Of a stretch of DNA of 64,000 nucleotides, positions 41,292 to 50,254 are shown piece by piece. A model generated the notes under the pieces. The model saw nothing but the letters and a program-made list of their open reading frames with translations. It was not told the DNA's origin and made no database searches. This DNA is from Chryseobacterium polytrichastri. GTDB taxonomy: Bacteria; Bacteroidota; Bacteroidia; Flavobacteriales; Weeksellaceae. The stretch's first letter is position 1. Each line of letters begins with the position of its first letter. A program made the translations under genes and the position numbers. The DNA lies in NCBI RefSeq assembly GCF_900142445.1, contig NZ_FRAV01000020.1, positions 1 to 64,000 on the forward strand. The letters are read 5' to 3'.

Positions 41292-41294
41292 TTT

Positions 41295-41999
41295 TTAATC
41301 TAGATTGATATTCCTTTTCAACAAATCTTCCTGACGCATTCGTCGGAAAACGTTTGCCAAAGTTAAGACATCTTTTTCACAATAGTCGACTATTCTTTGC
41401 AAGTCTTTTTCTATGTAGTAGATTGATGAAACCATTGAGCCATCAATATCATCTTTCGGAGTGGGAATTCCAAAGACATGAGCAAGTAATTCTAAAGAAA
41501 TGAAGCTTTTATAGTCTCCGAACTTCCACAATTCCATGGTGTCGATATGTGGAATTTCCCAAGGTTTTTTACCAAACATCTGGAAAGGTGTGGGAGGTTG
41601 CATTCCGTTAATTAAGAAACGTCTCGCTATCCAGGGGAAATCAAATTCTTTACCGTTATGTGCGCAAAGAATAACATCCCGAAGTCTTGGACTATTGAAA
41701 ATTTCGCCAAACTCTATCAGCAATTTCTTTTCATCATCGTTCGCAAAACTTTTAATCTTCAGGGTCTCGTTTTTTTCGAGCATTCCGATGGTAATGCAAA
41801 TAATCTTTCCAAATTCGGCCATAATTCCGGCTCTTTCAGGATAAAACTCTTCTGCGGAAATCTCATCTTTTCTCTGGAATTTTGTTTTTTTATCCCAAAG
41901 TTTTTGGTCTGTTTCAGGAAGTTCTTCCCATAAACCTGTTCCGGGAACCGTTTCAATATCAAGGAATAAAACTCTTTCTAATGGAATGTGTTGTATCAT
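41295..41999 (-). CDS. Predicted 3'-5' exonuclease (PolB-exonuclease-like)
   Basis: An RNase-H-fold exonuclease of the DEDD group. FLDIETVPGTG near residue 13 gives the first Asp-Glu. AHNGKEFDFPWIARRFLINGM near 113 gives motif II, and YCEKDVLTLANVFRRM near 210 gives the last Asp. It is related to the exonuclease domain of family B polymerases and has no polymerase part. At 234 residues it has normal length. It lies between csaA-like and SufT-like genes. The substrate is unknown. Confidence 0.85.
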   Translation of the reverse strand: MIQHIPLERVLFLDIETVPGTGLWEELPETDQKLWDKKTKFQRKDEISAEEFYPERAGIMAEFGKIICITIGMLEKNETLKIKSFANDDEKKLLIEFGEIFNSPRLRDVILCAHNGKEFDFPWIARRFLINGMQPPTPFQMFGKKPWEIPHIDTMELWKFGDYKSFISLELLAHVFGIPTPKDDIDGSMVSSIYYIEKDLQRIVDYCEKDVLTLANVFRRMRQEDLLKRNINLD

Positions 42000-42014
42000 A
42001 TGTCTGTTTACTGT

Positions 42015-42362
42015 TTATCCAACCTGCATTCCGTTTTTTGTGGGTAATGAGGGGCTTAAAAGGGTAACATCCTTTTTATCTTCTCCATAAAGTCCCAGCA
42101 CAAGACATTCGCTGAAAAAGTTAGCAATTTGCTTCTTAGGAAAATTTACGATGGCTAAAATTTGTTGCCCTACCAATTCTTCTTTCTCATAAAGAGAAGT
42201 GATTTGAGCGGATGATTTTCTGATTCCCAAGTCTCCAAAATCAATTTCTAGTTGATAGGATGGGTTTCTGGCTTTTTCAAAATCATTTACTGAAATGATG
42301 GTCCCGCATCTGATATCTAATTTTTCAAAATCTTCCCAAGAGATTTCTGGTTTTACTGTCAT
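42015..42362 (-). CDS. csaA: CsaA-like tRNA-binding-domain protein
   Basis: A homologue of CsaA, a dimeric OB-fold protein with the tRNA-binding domain found at the ends of methionyl- and phenylalanyl-tRNA synthetases. DIRCGTIISVNDFEKARNPSYQLEIDFG and VNFPKKQIANFFSECLVLG are the family segments. At 115 residues it has normal length. A chaperone or export role has been proposed for CsaA, but it is not certain. The start overlaps the stop of the upstream metalloprotease-like gene by four bases. Confidence 0.88.
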   Translation of the reverse strand: MTVKPEISWEDFEKLDIRCGTIISVNDFEKARNPSYQLEIDFGDLGIRKSSAQITSLYEKEELVGQQILAIVNFPKKQIANFFSECLVLGLYGEDKKDVTLLSPSLPTKNGMQVG

Positions 42363-42868
42363 GGTAATGAATTGATTAAGTGTTCTACTTCTGTTTTTTG
42401 TTCTGTGTATTTTTGTTGAAGCTCAGAGCCTTCGCTCATTCTTCTGTAATATTCCAATGCTTTGTTTCCGAAGAATTTCCGGTGAAAATCTGAGACATCA
42501 GGAATTTGTGGAAAGACGTTATGGAAAAGCATTTCGTAATACGCCTGAAATTCTCTTTCATTTTTATTTTCAATCACTTTACCCGGAGCTTTTTGTCTTA
42601 CATGAAGCATTTCGTGAGCCAGCATATTAAGAACAAGATTCAAATCAAAATCAAATATATTCTTGGGAATCATAACCATTTGAGGTTTTCCCAATTCTCC
42701 TTCGGCGGTTAAAAGCATTGAAGTTGGTGAAAGTTCTTGTCTGAAACCAAATCCTGCAAAATTTTCATGTTCCAAATCAAAAGAACTGATTAAATATTTT
42801 GCGGCATCTAAAATCTGATCATGCTCTTTGTAGGCGTTGAGATGTAAATTGATTTGTTCGAAATTCAT
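42359..42868 (-). CDS. HExxH-containing protein, possible zinc metalloprotease
   Basis: A 169-residue cytosolic protein. NMLAHEMLHVRQKAPGKVIENKNEREFQAYYEMLF, near residues 83-117, contains HEMLH and a downstream Glu, the pattern of zinc-binding gluzincin-like folds. I do not recognise the family. It is the first gene of the leftward cluster and overlaps csaA by four bases (ATGA). The target is unknown. Confidence 0.68.
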   Translation of the reverse strand: MNFEQINLHLNAYKEHDQILDAAKYLISSFDLEHENFAGFGFRQELSPTSMLLTAEGELGKPQMVMIPKNIFDFDLNLVLNMLAHEMLHVRQKAPGKVIENKNEREFQAYYEMLFHNVFPQIPDVSDFHRKFFGNKALEYYRRMSEGSELQQKYTEQKTEVEHLINSLP

Positions 42869-43070
42869 TCAAATATATGTTTTAACAAATGTATTAAAAT
42901 ATTAAAAACCTAAAAATGATTTTCAGAACATAAATTTTTTCAATTTAAAATCAGTTAGTTATGGTTTTTTTTAATCTTTTTTGAAAATTCAATGCAAGAT
43001 TCTTTAAAAAACTGATTTATGTAAATGAGTACTCAAAGTAATATAATGTTTAATGAAAATAATTAAAGTA

Positions 43071-43646
43071 ATGAAGAAATTAACAGTACTTAAGGCTTTT
43101 ATGGTAGTTTTGGTTGCCTTTGCAGCATTGTCTTTAACGTCATGTAATAATGATAGTTATGAACCGGTTCCTGTGAAATTAAGCGATGTGAACGGAAACT
43201 ATAGAGCGAAATTGATAACAACACAAGGAAATAGCAGAACAGAAAAGGTAATTGATTTTTCAGCAAAAGATACATTAATTACGTTTAAAGAATTTCCAAT
43301 TAAAGAAATTGTAAAAGCAGTAGTAAAAGATCCTGTGAAAACAGAAACGGCATTAACTGCAATTGGAAAAATTGAATATAAACTTAATTATACTCCAAAG
43401 ATCAATGTTGAAAATAATGTAGTGGAGTTGAGTTTTGTACCAAAAAAACTAACAATCCAGATTCCTGTAGATGGAGCCACGAAGCAAACGGTTGTGACTT
43501 TGTCTGCGAAGCAGAAAGGACTGTTTATTGGGCAAGACTGGTCGCTGAGATATAGTTTGTCTGCCGAAAAGATAACTGTTGATGGTGTAGAATTAGCCCC
43601 CTTTGAAGCCATTAAATATGATTTTCCGTATTCTTTAAAATACTAA
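43071..43646 (+). CDS. DUF4840-like lipoprotein
   Basis: A signal peptide with a lipobox Cys near residue 24 (LSLTSC) predicts a lipid-anchored envelope protein. I chose the ATG at 43071 (MKKLTVLKAF) over 43053 because it starts the basic signal region. The mature part (LSDVNGNYRAKLIT ... VELSFVPKKLTIQI) is all-beta and resembles DUF4840. It is followed by a terminator whose hairpin also carries the promoter of the sigma factor gene. The function is unknown. Confidence 0.72.
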   Translation: MKKLTVLKAFMVVLVAFAALSLTSCNNDSYEPVPVKLSDVNGNYRAKLITTQGNSRTEKVIDFSAKDTLITFKEFPIKEIVKAVVKDPVKTETALTAIGKIEYKLNYTPKINVENNVVELSFVPKKLTIQIPVDGATKQTVVTLSAKQKGLFIGQDWSLRYSLSAEKITVDGVELAPFEAIKYDFPYSLKY

Positions 43647-43666
43647 GAGACGGATATCATGCAAGA

Positions 43667-43700
43667 TAGGTTGTACTTTGTAAAAAGGCAACCTACTTTT
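43667..43700 (+). terminator. Terminator after the DUF4840-like gene
   Basis: TAGGTTG (43667-43673) pairs with CAACCTA (43689-43695) around a 15-nt loop, followed by CTTTTG. The same DNA carries the next gene's promoter. Confidence 0.6.
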
Positions 43701-43701
43701 G
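43671..43701 (+). promoter_or_regulatory. Consensus promoter for the ECF sigma factor operon
   Basis: TTG (43671-43673), 20 bp, then TACTTTTG (43694-43701) fits the Bacteroidetes consensus. The start point would be near 43708, giving a leader of about 42 nt. The elements lie within the upstream terminator hairpin. Confidence 0.65.
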
Positions 43702-43749
43702 TATTTGAATTAGATTAATCATAAAATCAAGATGTTATTGTAAAAATAC

Positions 43750-44313
43750 ATGGAAGAAAGTAAGGAGCAGATGTTAATAAACCGCCTTCGACTGAAGGAG
43801 GAGGCTGCCTGGAAAGAGCTTTTTGTAGCCCATTCCAGAAACCTTACCTATGTATGTTCCCGGTACATTCTCGGCAAAGATGACGTGCATGATGTGTTGC
43901 AAAACAGCTTTATAAAAATGTTCGGCTCTATAGATTCTTTTGAATATCGAGGGGTAGGTTCTTTAAGAGCGTGGATGTCCAGAATTGTAGTCAATGAATC
44001 GTTAAGCTATATCAAACGAAACTCTGATTTTAAATTAATGACAGATGATTTCGAATTTCCTGATGTGTCTGATGAAGAAGAGCCAGATCTTGAGGAAATA
44101 TCAGAGCTCACTATTATGAAGATGGTACGGTCGCTTCCTGATGGTTACCGAACGGTTTTTAACCTATTTGTATTTGAGCAGAAAAGTCATAAAGAAATTG
44201 CGGGACTGTTGGGTATTGCTGAAAACTCTTCTGCCTCCCAGTTTCACAGAGCTAAAGGATTGCTTGCACAAAAGATCAAAGAATATAAAATGGTAAAAAA
44301 AAGCGCAATATGA
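43750..44313 (+). CDS. ECF-type RNA polymerase sigma factor
   Basis: An alternative sigma factor. Region 2 (about 17-85) shows DDVHDVLQNSFIKMFGSIDSF and LRAWMSRIVVNESLSYIKR. Region 4 (about 125-180) shows LPDGYRTVFNLFVFEQKSHKEIAGLLGIAENSSASQFHRAKGLL, a helix-turn-helix. At 187 residues it has normal length. The stop overlaps the next start by four bases, so the downstream protein is probably its regulator. Target promoters cannot be inferred, but its own promoter looks housekeeping-type. Confidence 0.92.
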   Translation: MEESKEQMLINRLRLKEEAAWKELFVAHSRNLTYVCSRYILGKDDVHDVLQNSFIKMFGSIDSFEYRGVGSLRAWMSRIVVNESLSYIKRNSDFKLMTDDFEFPDVSDEEEPDLEEISELTIMKMVRSLPDGYRTVFNLFVFEQKSHKEIAGLLGIAENSSASQFHRAKGLLAQKIKEYKMVKKSAI

Positions 44314-45698
44314 AAAATCAATGGTTAGATAATATGCGCTCCAGAATGGAAGACCACGAAAGTGATGTTCCAGATGGATTGTGGGATGATATTAAAGATG
44401 AATTATTCAATGAAGAGGGTGAGAATACCGTTGTTGGATTAGGTTCAGAAAATGAACTAGCCCGGCAAGAAAAGAAGACTTCTGGAAAAAAAATTAGAAC
44501 TATTCTGTATCGTATGAGTGCTGTTGCAGCAGTAATTGCTCTATTTTTTGCAGGAAATGAGGTTATTCAATTTTACAATAAAAAAGAGCCTTCAAAAAAG
44601 ATAGCAGAGATAGGAAAAGGAGTTTCAATTAAAAAGAATAATAATCCACTTGTATCAAATGAGCTAGAAAAAGAAGGTATCATAGCAATTCAACAAAATA
44701 ATGAGCAGCACAATAATATCTTAAATAGAACAACCTCAACTTTAAAGAAGTATTTAACTAAAGTCACAGGAAATGAATTAAATACAATTGAAAATTCCAC
44801 CTCTGAAAATCTGAATATTGCTAGAGAAGCAGACTTGTTTAAACAAGATCAACATACAGCACAGGAGACCGATATTAATTCTGATAATCAATCTCTTAAT
44901 GAAATAAATACTCATACAGAAACCTTAGGAAATGAAGTTGAGTTTCAAAATAAACTGGCAACCGCAGATGTTCCGAAGAAGACAAAAAGACAACGTGATC
45001 AATCTTGGATGTTGAGTTTACTTACGGGTAAAGCGTCTCCAAGTTCTGCGGAGCAATTTCCGGGATATGCTACTTTAAGCGGAAGTCCGGTGAGAGTGAG
45101 TGATCTGTTTAGCGCAGCAGGATATGAAGAAAGTCCGTTGAGAGAGGTTTTATTAGCCAATCAAAATGAAAAAGTAGATGCGAAGATCCAACATAAAATA
45201 CCTGTGACATTAGGCATCTCCATGTATTACAGTCTTGGAAAAAAATGGGGAATAGGAACGGGAATAAATTACACCAAATTATCCTCTGAGCTCCGCACCG
45301 GAAGTGAAACGAACTTTATAAAAAGTGATCAGACCGTTCATTACATTGGCGTTCCGGTTCAGGTAAATTATAATGTCGTACAGAAAGGAGTTTTCACAGG
45401 ATATGTTACTGCGGGAGCGCTTATTGAAAAATCGGTTGCCGGAAATGTGAAAACAAAATATATTGTGAATGATGAAGTAAAGGACGAAATAAAAGAGAAC
45501 GTAGAAACTAAACCATTTCAGTTTTCGGTAAATACTGCTGTGGGGATACAATTAAAAGTTGCCAATAAAATAGGAATCTATGCCGAGCCGGGTATTGGTT
45601 ACCACTTTAAAGATAATAGTTCCTTAAACACCATATACAAAGAAAAACCATTCAATTTTAATATGAACTTCGGGATTAGATTACTGATCGATAAGTAA
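44310..45698 (+). CDS. Anti-sigma-like N-terminus with TM helix and C-terminal PorT-like barrel domain
   Basis: A 462-residue protein coupled to the sigma gene by a four-base overlap. The acidic N-terminus (about 1-65, with PDGLWDDIKDEL) is probably cytosolic and bound to the sigma factor. One membrane helix lies at about 66-84 (YRMSAVAAVIALFFAGNEVI). A polar Asn/Gln/Thr-rich linker (about 90-265) follows, then beta-strand segments (about 285-462) like PorT-family barrels, ending IRLLIDK. An inner-membrane helix and an outer-membrane-like barrel in one chain is odd. Similar arrangements are recalled in other Bacteroidetes. Confidence 0.75.
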   Translation: MKNQWLDNMRSRMEDHESDVPDGLWDDIKDELFNEEGENTVVGLGSENELARQEKKTSGKKIRTILYRMSAVAAVIALFFAGNEVIQFYNKKEPSKKIAEIGKGVSIKKNNNPLVSNELEKEGIIAIQQNNEQHNNILNRTTSTLKKYLTKVTGNELNTIENSTSENLNIAREADLFKQDQHTAQETDINSDNQSLNEINTHTETLGNEVEFQNKLATADVPKKTKRQRDQSWMLSLLTGKASPSSAEQFPGYATLSGSPVRVSDLFSAAGYEESPLREVLLANQNEKVDAKIQHKIPVTLGISMYYSLGKKWGIGTGINYTKLSSELRTGSETNFIKSDQTVHYIGVPVQVNYNVVQKGVFTGYVTAGALIEKSVAGNVKTKYIVNDEVKDEIKENVETKPFQFSVNTAVGIQLKVANKIGIYAEPGIGYHFKDNSSLNTIYKEKPFNFNMNFGIRLLIDK

Positions 45699-45817
45699 TC
45701 ATTTTTTAGTTCAACTATTTTTTTAAACACCATTTTTAGGCTTGTAAATATATGAGTCCGGTTGGTTTTGTATGCTTTAATTTTTAATTAATAAAACTCA
45801 CCAATAAATAATTTACT

Positions 45818-46789
45818 ATGAAAACAAAACTAATTTTTTTAGCGTTTTACCTGCTTCTAAGCATTGTCAATGTGCAGGCGCAATGCACTCCAACGATTAC
45901 GAGCCCAAGACTTGGAGCACTGTTTGCAGACAAGGTTGTGTTCTGTAATACAGAAACAGAAGTACTTTCTACAACGCAAACTTATGGCACTTACCAATGG
46001 TATAAACAACAATGGGATTGGCAATCTCCTAACCCAAACCCTTGGGTTGCGATAGCTGGGGCTACCTCTCAGACATTGACAATTAATGGGGGGAATGATA
46101 TGCTGTATTACTTTAAAGTGATGGTAACGGATGGAGATTGTCAAGCAGAAAGTCCTGCAATTCTTGCTGATGGATATGCGTACGGGCTTCCGTTTATGAT
46201 GGCCAATTTTACACCGGGAACTTACGAACAAATCGCACCTGGCGAATACAATATTTGCGAAGGAGCAACCGTACAGTTGGATGACGGATTTCCACAGCTG
46301 TATGGGGTACATACTTGGTTTAAATGTCTTCCGGCAACAAATCCGCCATTGCCTACAGATCCTTGTATCATCGCTGGTGCAACGGGAGATTCTTATAATG
46401 CTACTACATCAGGAGTGTACGGATTTTATGCATGTACAGAATATTGTCCGGATCAGTGTGAAATGTTGGCTGACTTCGCATTTATTAAACTTAATTTCGG
46501 AAGCTGGGGCTTTTGCAGTAACCTGGGAACAGGAGAAATAAAGCCTAAAGAAAATACTTTAGCAGTATATCCAAATCCAACCACACAGTTTTTATATATC
46601 GGAAAAGAGTCTGATAAAACATATAATAATGTATCTATCATTGATATGTCCGGAAAGCTTATTTTACAGAAAACCAGTCATCAATATAAAGAACCCATCG
46701 ATGTAAGCAGTTTTGTTCCGGGAACTTATATGATTGTTTCTAAAACCTTAGACGGAAAGGTTTACAAAAACAAGTTTATCAAGAAGTAA
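45818..46789 (+). CDS. Type IX secretion system substrate with type A sorting domain
   Basis: A signal peptide ends near residue 21 (NVQAQ). The C-terminal 75 residues (AVYPNPTTQFLYIG ... VSIIDMSGKLILQ ... VPGTYMIVSKTLDGKVYKNKFIKK) are a type A sorting domain, which directs export across the outer membrane by the T9SS. The 220-residue middle has Ig-like repeats with eight or more Cys and ends of the form YTVDG-like strands. It lies 119 bp after the sigma/anti-sigma pair and could be a target. The function is unknown. Confidence 0.85.
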   Translation: MKTKLIFLAFYLLLSIVNVQAQCTPTITSPRLGALFADKVVFCNTETEVLSTTQTYGTYQWYKQQWDWQSPNPNPWVAIAGATSQTLTINGGNDMLYYFKVMVTDGDCQAESPAILADGYAYGLPFMMANFTPGTYEQIAPGEYNICEGATVQLDDGFPQLYGVHTWFKCLPATNPPLPTDPCIIAGATGDSYNATTSGVYGFYACTEYCPDQCEMLADFAFIKLNFGSWGFCSNLGTGEIKPKENTLAVYPNPTTQFLYIGKESDKTYNNVSIIDMSGKLILQKTSHQYKEPIDVSSFVPGTYMIVSKTLDGKVYKNKFIKK

Positions 46790-46818
46790 TAGTTAGTTTT
46801 TAATAATTTATGTTTAGG

Positions 46819-46857
46819 TCGGTGCAAGTTTTTTACTTGTGCCGATTTATTTTTTAT
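46819..46857 (+). terminator. Terminator after the T9SS substrate gene
   Basis: TCGGTGCAAGT (46819-46829) pairs with ACTTGTGCCGA (46835-46845) with two G-U pairs. A T-rich tail follows. Confidence 0.75.
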
Positions 46858-46947
46858 ATGAATTAATAAATAGAGCTGAATTTTATAAACTTATCTGTTT
46901 TATTTCTAAAATAAAATATTAATTATTTTTACTAGAAAAACACAATC

Positions 46948-48483
46948 ATGCTGATAAAAATTTATGGAAGCGCAATTCATGGGGTTGCTGCTCAGACAAT
47001 TACTATTGAAGTGAATGTAGATACAGGCGGAGTGGGTTATCATTTGGTAGGTCTTGCCGATAATGCAATTAAAGAAAGCAGTTATCGAATTTCAGCTGCG
47101 TTAAAAAACGTTGGTTTCAAGATTCCCGGAAAGAAAATCACCATCAATATGGCGCCTGCAGATCTCCGAAAAGAAGGAGCAGCTTATGACTTGAGTATTG
47201 CAATTGGAATTCTGGCGGCTTCGGATCAGATTTTAGCTGAAAATATTCAGGATTATATTATTATGGGCGAGCTTTCATTAGATGGAGGTTTACAACCTAT
47301 TCGAGGTGTTCTTCCGATTGCTATTCAGGCGAGGGAAGAAGGTTTCAAAGGGATTATTCTACCCAAACAAAATACGCGGGAAGCAGCCATTGTTAATAAT
47401 CTTGATGTGTATGGTGTTGAAAATATTAAAGAAGTTATTGATTTCTTTAATGAAGGAAAACCTCTTGAAAAAATAGTTCTAGATACCAGAAAAGAGTTTC
47501 AGGATAAAGTCAATCTATTTCCTTTTGATTTTTCAGAAGTAAAAGGACAGGAAACGGCAAAGCGAGCGATGGAAGTGGCTGCTGCCGGAGGTCATAATAT
47601 TATTTTAATTGGCCCACCAGGAAGCGGAAAAACAATGTTGGCGAAAAGAGTTCCCAGTATTTTACCTCCTTTAACGTTGAAAGAAGCCTTAGAAACTACA
47701 AAAATTCATTCTGTCGCGGGAAAAATGGGAACAGAAACTTCATTAATGACTGTTCGTCCCTTTAGATCACCTCATCATACGATTTCTGATGTTGCACTAG
47801 TTGGGGGTGGAAGTTATCCTCAGCCCGGCGAAATTTCTTTGGCGCATAACGGTGTTTTATTTTTAGATGAAATGCCTGAATTTAAAAGAACTGTTTTGGA
47901 AGTAATGAGACAACCTCTGGAAGATCGTGAAGTGACCATCTCAAGAGCTCGGTTTACGGTAAATTATCCGGCTAGTTTTATGTTGGTTGCTTCTATGAAC
48001 CCTAGTCCAAGCGGATTTTTCCCGGACGACCCAAACAATACCTCATCTGTTTACGAAATGCAGCGGTATATGAATAAACTTTCGGGGCCTCTTTTGGATA
48101 GAATTGATATTCATATTGAAGTTCAGAAAGTTGAATTTGAGCAGCTAACAGAAAAACGGAAAGGAGAAAAGAGCGAAGATATAAGGAAGCGTGTTTTAAT
48201 TGCTCGTGAGATTCAAGGAGAGCGATATAAGGACTTGGAAATTAGTTATAATGCTCAAATTGGCCCCAAAGAAATTGAAAAATATTGTGAACTGGATGAA
48301 GCGTCTTTTAATCTCATAAAATTAGCCATGGAAAAATTAAATCTTTCCGCAAGAGCCTTTGACCGAATTTTAAAAGTAGCCCGAACAATTGCCGATTTGG
48401 AAGAATCTCAACATATTTTATCTCATCATATCTCTGAAGCCATACAATACAGAAGCTTAGATAGAGAGTTCTGGAATGTGTAA
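46948..48483 (+). CDS. comM: YifB/ComM family AAA+ ATPase (Mg-chelatase-like)
   Basis: A hexameric AAA+ helicase-like protein. The N-terminal ribosomal-S5-like domain (about 1-165) has FKIPGKKITINMAPADLRKEGAAYDL. Walker A GPPGSGKT lies near residue 226, and Walker B LFLDEMPEF near 309. A C-terminal lid is at about 390-505. In naturally transformable bacteria ComM aids branch migration of incoming DNA; whether this host is transformable is not shown. At 511 residues it has normal length. No partner gene is adjacent. Confidence 0.93.
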   Translation: MLIKIYGSAIHGVAAQTITIEVNVDTGGVGYHLVGLADNAIKESSYRISAALKNVGFKIPGKKITINMAPADLRKEGAAYDLSIAIGILAASDQILAENIQDYIIMGELSLDGGLQPIRGVLPIAIQAREEGFKGIILPKQNTREAAIVNNLDVYGVENIKEVIDFFNEGKPLEKIVLDTRKEFQDKVNLFPFDFSEVKGQETAKRAMEVAAAGGHNIILIGPPGSGKTMLAKRVPSILPPLTLKEALETTKIHSVAGKMGTETSLMTVRPFRSPHHTISDVALVGGGSYPQPGEISLAHNGVLFLDEMPEFKRTVLEVMRQPLEDREVTISRARFTVNYPASFMLVASMNPSPSGFFPDDPNNTSSVYEMQRYMNKLSGPLLDRIDIHIEVQKVEFEQLTEKRKGEKSEDIRKRVLIAREIQGERYKDLEISYNAQIGPKEIEKYCELDEASFNLIKLAMEKLNLSARAFDRILKVARTIADLEESQHILSHHISEAIQYRSLDREFWNV

Positions 48484-48611
48484 GTAAAGACTCAGTGGGC
48501 ACATACTATTCAATAAAAAAATAATACGTCAAGTTCTGTCGCTGTGCAGGGTGATATTTGCATAGAAAGATTATAAATAATTGTAAGACAACACCCTAAA
48601 TCAGATATCAA

Positions 48612-48959
48612 ATGACGACAATAGATGAAAATATTTTAAAAAATGGCTCATTGCCAACTGGCTTTAATGATTCTATAAATTTAATGAGTAAGAGTTTTGT
48701 TGCTCATGAAAGTGTAGTTATAGATATTGTACCTATTAAATGTAGAGATACATTAAAAGCCATCATCCTGGAAAATGAAAACAAACAATCTGCCCGATTT
48801 TTATGGCAAAAAAATAGTGTTCCAGATGGTACTGTAAAAACAGGATATTTTAAAGAAACCGTCAATGAGCTAGGCGTGACTATTGCCCATAATGAGGGTT
48901 CTATCACAATAACCAATGGTGGAGCATCCCAATATCTCAAAGCAGAATTAAAAGTTTAA
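48612..48959 (+). CDS. Hypothetical protein
   Basis: No family is recognised for this 115-residue product. It has no signal peptide, membrane segment or Cys pair. Its strand-rich pattern (SVVIDIVPIKCRDTLKAIILENEN and GVTIAHNEGSITITNG) suggests a small beta domain. It is a single-gene unit after comM, followed by a strong terminator, and is likely accessory. Confidence 0.55.
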   Translation: MTTIDENILKNGSLPTGFNDSINLMSKSFVAHESVVIDIVPIKCRDTLKAIILENENKQSARFLWQKNSVPDGTVKTGYFKETVNELGVTIAHNEGSITITNGGASQYLKAELKV

Positions 48960-48974
48960 TAATTGATATAATAG

Positions 48975-49010
48975 AAATAGCGTTCAGGACATTCCTAAAC
49001 GCTATTTTTT
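48975..49010 (+). terminator. Terminator after the hypothetical gene at 48.6 kb
   Basis: AAATAGCGTT (48975-48984) pairs with AACGCTATTT (48998-49007) and the plus strand continues in T. It stands between two converging genes. Confidence 0.8.
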
Positions 49011-49036
49011 ATTGTTTTTGAAGATTCTATTGATGA

Positions 49037-50254
49037 TTAATTAATCGTTACTTTCAATACATTCTGTACGGCAGGAACAGGGAATACATTTCCTACTTTT
49101 GCAATCACTTTACTTTCTGCTTGAGGTGTTCCTCCAAATAAAGCCTGGTGATTTCCTGCTCCAGGATATTGATCAATTCCTGTTCCTGAATCAAACAATG
49201 CTGTTTTTGAAGTTAGATCACCTTTTGTATTAGCATCGATGCTTTGTTCATTAGCATAGAACCAGTCATTAGAGAATCCAAACATCGTTACATAAGCAAT
49301 TTTGTCTCCTGGGTTTGATTGGAACTGAGTCATCACTTTAGCTCCAGGCGCTACCGGTGTATTTCCTGCAATATAAACTCCTTTTACGTTAGGTAAAGCT
49401 TTTAAGTTGTTTTGAAGTTTAGTAACATTACCCATTTGTGCAATTTCTTTTAATCCTTTTCCTGCATCTAATTGGCCTAGCTCATAAATTGGATTTTTAT
49501 CTCCATTATACACCACAACCAAAGCAGGAGAAAGCCCTGTCATTACTTTAGTATTGGCGTTAAGGCTTGTAACCATTTTAGTAATATCTCCCATTTGTGC
49601 TATATCGGTGATCTCAGGATTAGATAATGCGTTTGGAGTAAAGAATGGGGCAGAATTTAATAATTGTGAACCGTTGTAGTTAGAAACTGCCCAAACTCCT
49701 GGAGAGAAAGGTGTTTCATGTCCTGTCCCTCCTGAGGTGTTGGTAATCGTTAACGTAAATTCAGAAGAAACATCATTGTAAGCAAGGTTTAATTTCATCA
49801 ATTGTGAAGCGGTTACACCAGGAACTTGTGCGATAGGCTTACTTTCTGGTTGTCCTGAAACATTGTCTTTAGTTCCGTTATCCCACAAAAGAACTTGTGA
49901 AGATACATCTCCGGTAATGGCATTTCCGTTGTTATCAAATAACTTGATTCCAGGTTGCTGAGAAGCAAAGAACCAGTCTTTTGAAGCCCCATACATCGTT
50001 GCAAACATTAATGACTGTGCTTTTCCTGCACTAAATTTAATTGAAACAGATTGCCCCGGTGTAATAATAGGAGCTGCTGTACCTTGGAAGCTTCCGCTTT
50101 CAACGAAATCTTTGGGAGCTACTACATTTTCGAAGGTAATTGTTTTTTCTGATAAAGGAATTTCCATCGTATCGTTGTTGTCACAAGAGGTAAGTGCAAA
50201 TGTTGTGATAATACCAGCTGCCAACGTAGCAATTTTAAAGAAGTTCTTTTTCAT
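49037..50254 (-). CDS. Spondin-domain lipoprotein with two repeats
   Basis: A lipobox signal (FALTSC, Cys24) predicts lipid anchoring. Two spondin-N-like units follow at about 38-190 and 265-400, each with a matching motif: TMYGASKDWFFA in the first and TMFGFSNDWFYAN in the second, both beside GTP- or PG-rich loops. About 90 residues with related segments link the two. At 405 residues it is a two-domain form. Spondin domains are best known in extracellular matrix proteins; the role here is unknown. Confidence 0.82.
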   Translation of the reverse strand: MKKNFFKIATLAAGIITTFALTSCDNNDTMEIPLSEKTITFENVVAPKDFVESGSFQGTAAPIITPGQSVSIKFSAGKAQSLMFATMYGASKDWFFASQQPGIKLFDNNGNAITGDVSSQVLLWDNGTKDNVSGQPESKPIAQVPGVTASQLMKLNLAYNDVSSEFTLTITNTSGGTGHETPFSPGVWAVSNYNGSQLLNSAPFFTPNALSNPEITDIAQMGDITKMVTSLNANTKVMTGLSPALVVVYNGDKNPIYELGQLDAGKGLKEIAQMGNVTKLQNNLKALPNVKGVYIAGNTPVAPGAKVMTQFQSNPGDKIAYVTMFGFSNDWFYANEQSIDANTKGDLTSKTALFDSGTGIDQYPGAGNHQALFGGTPQAESKVIAKVGNVFPVPAVQNVLKVTIN

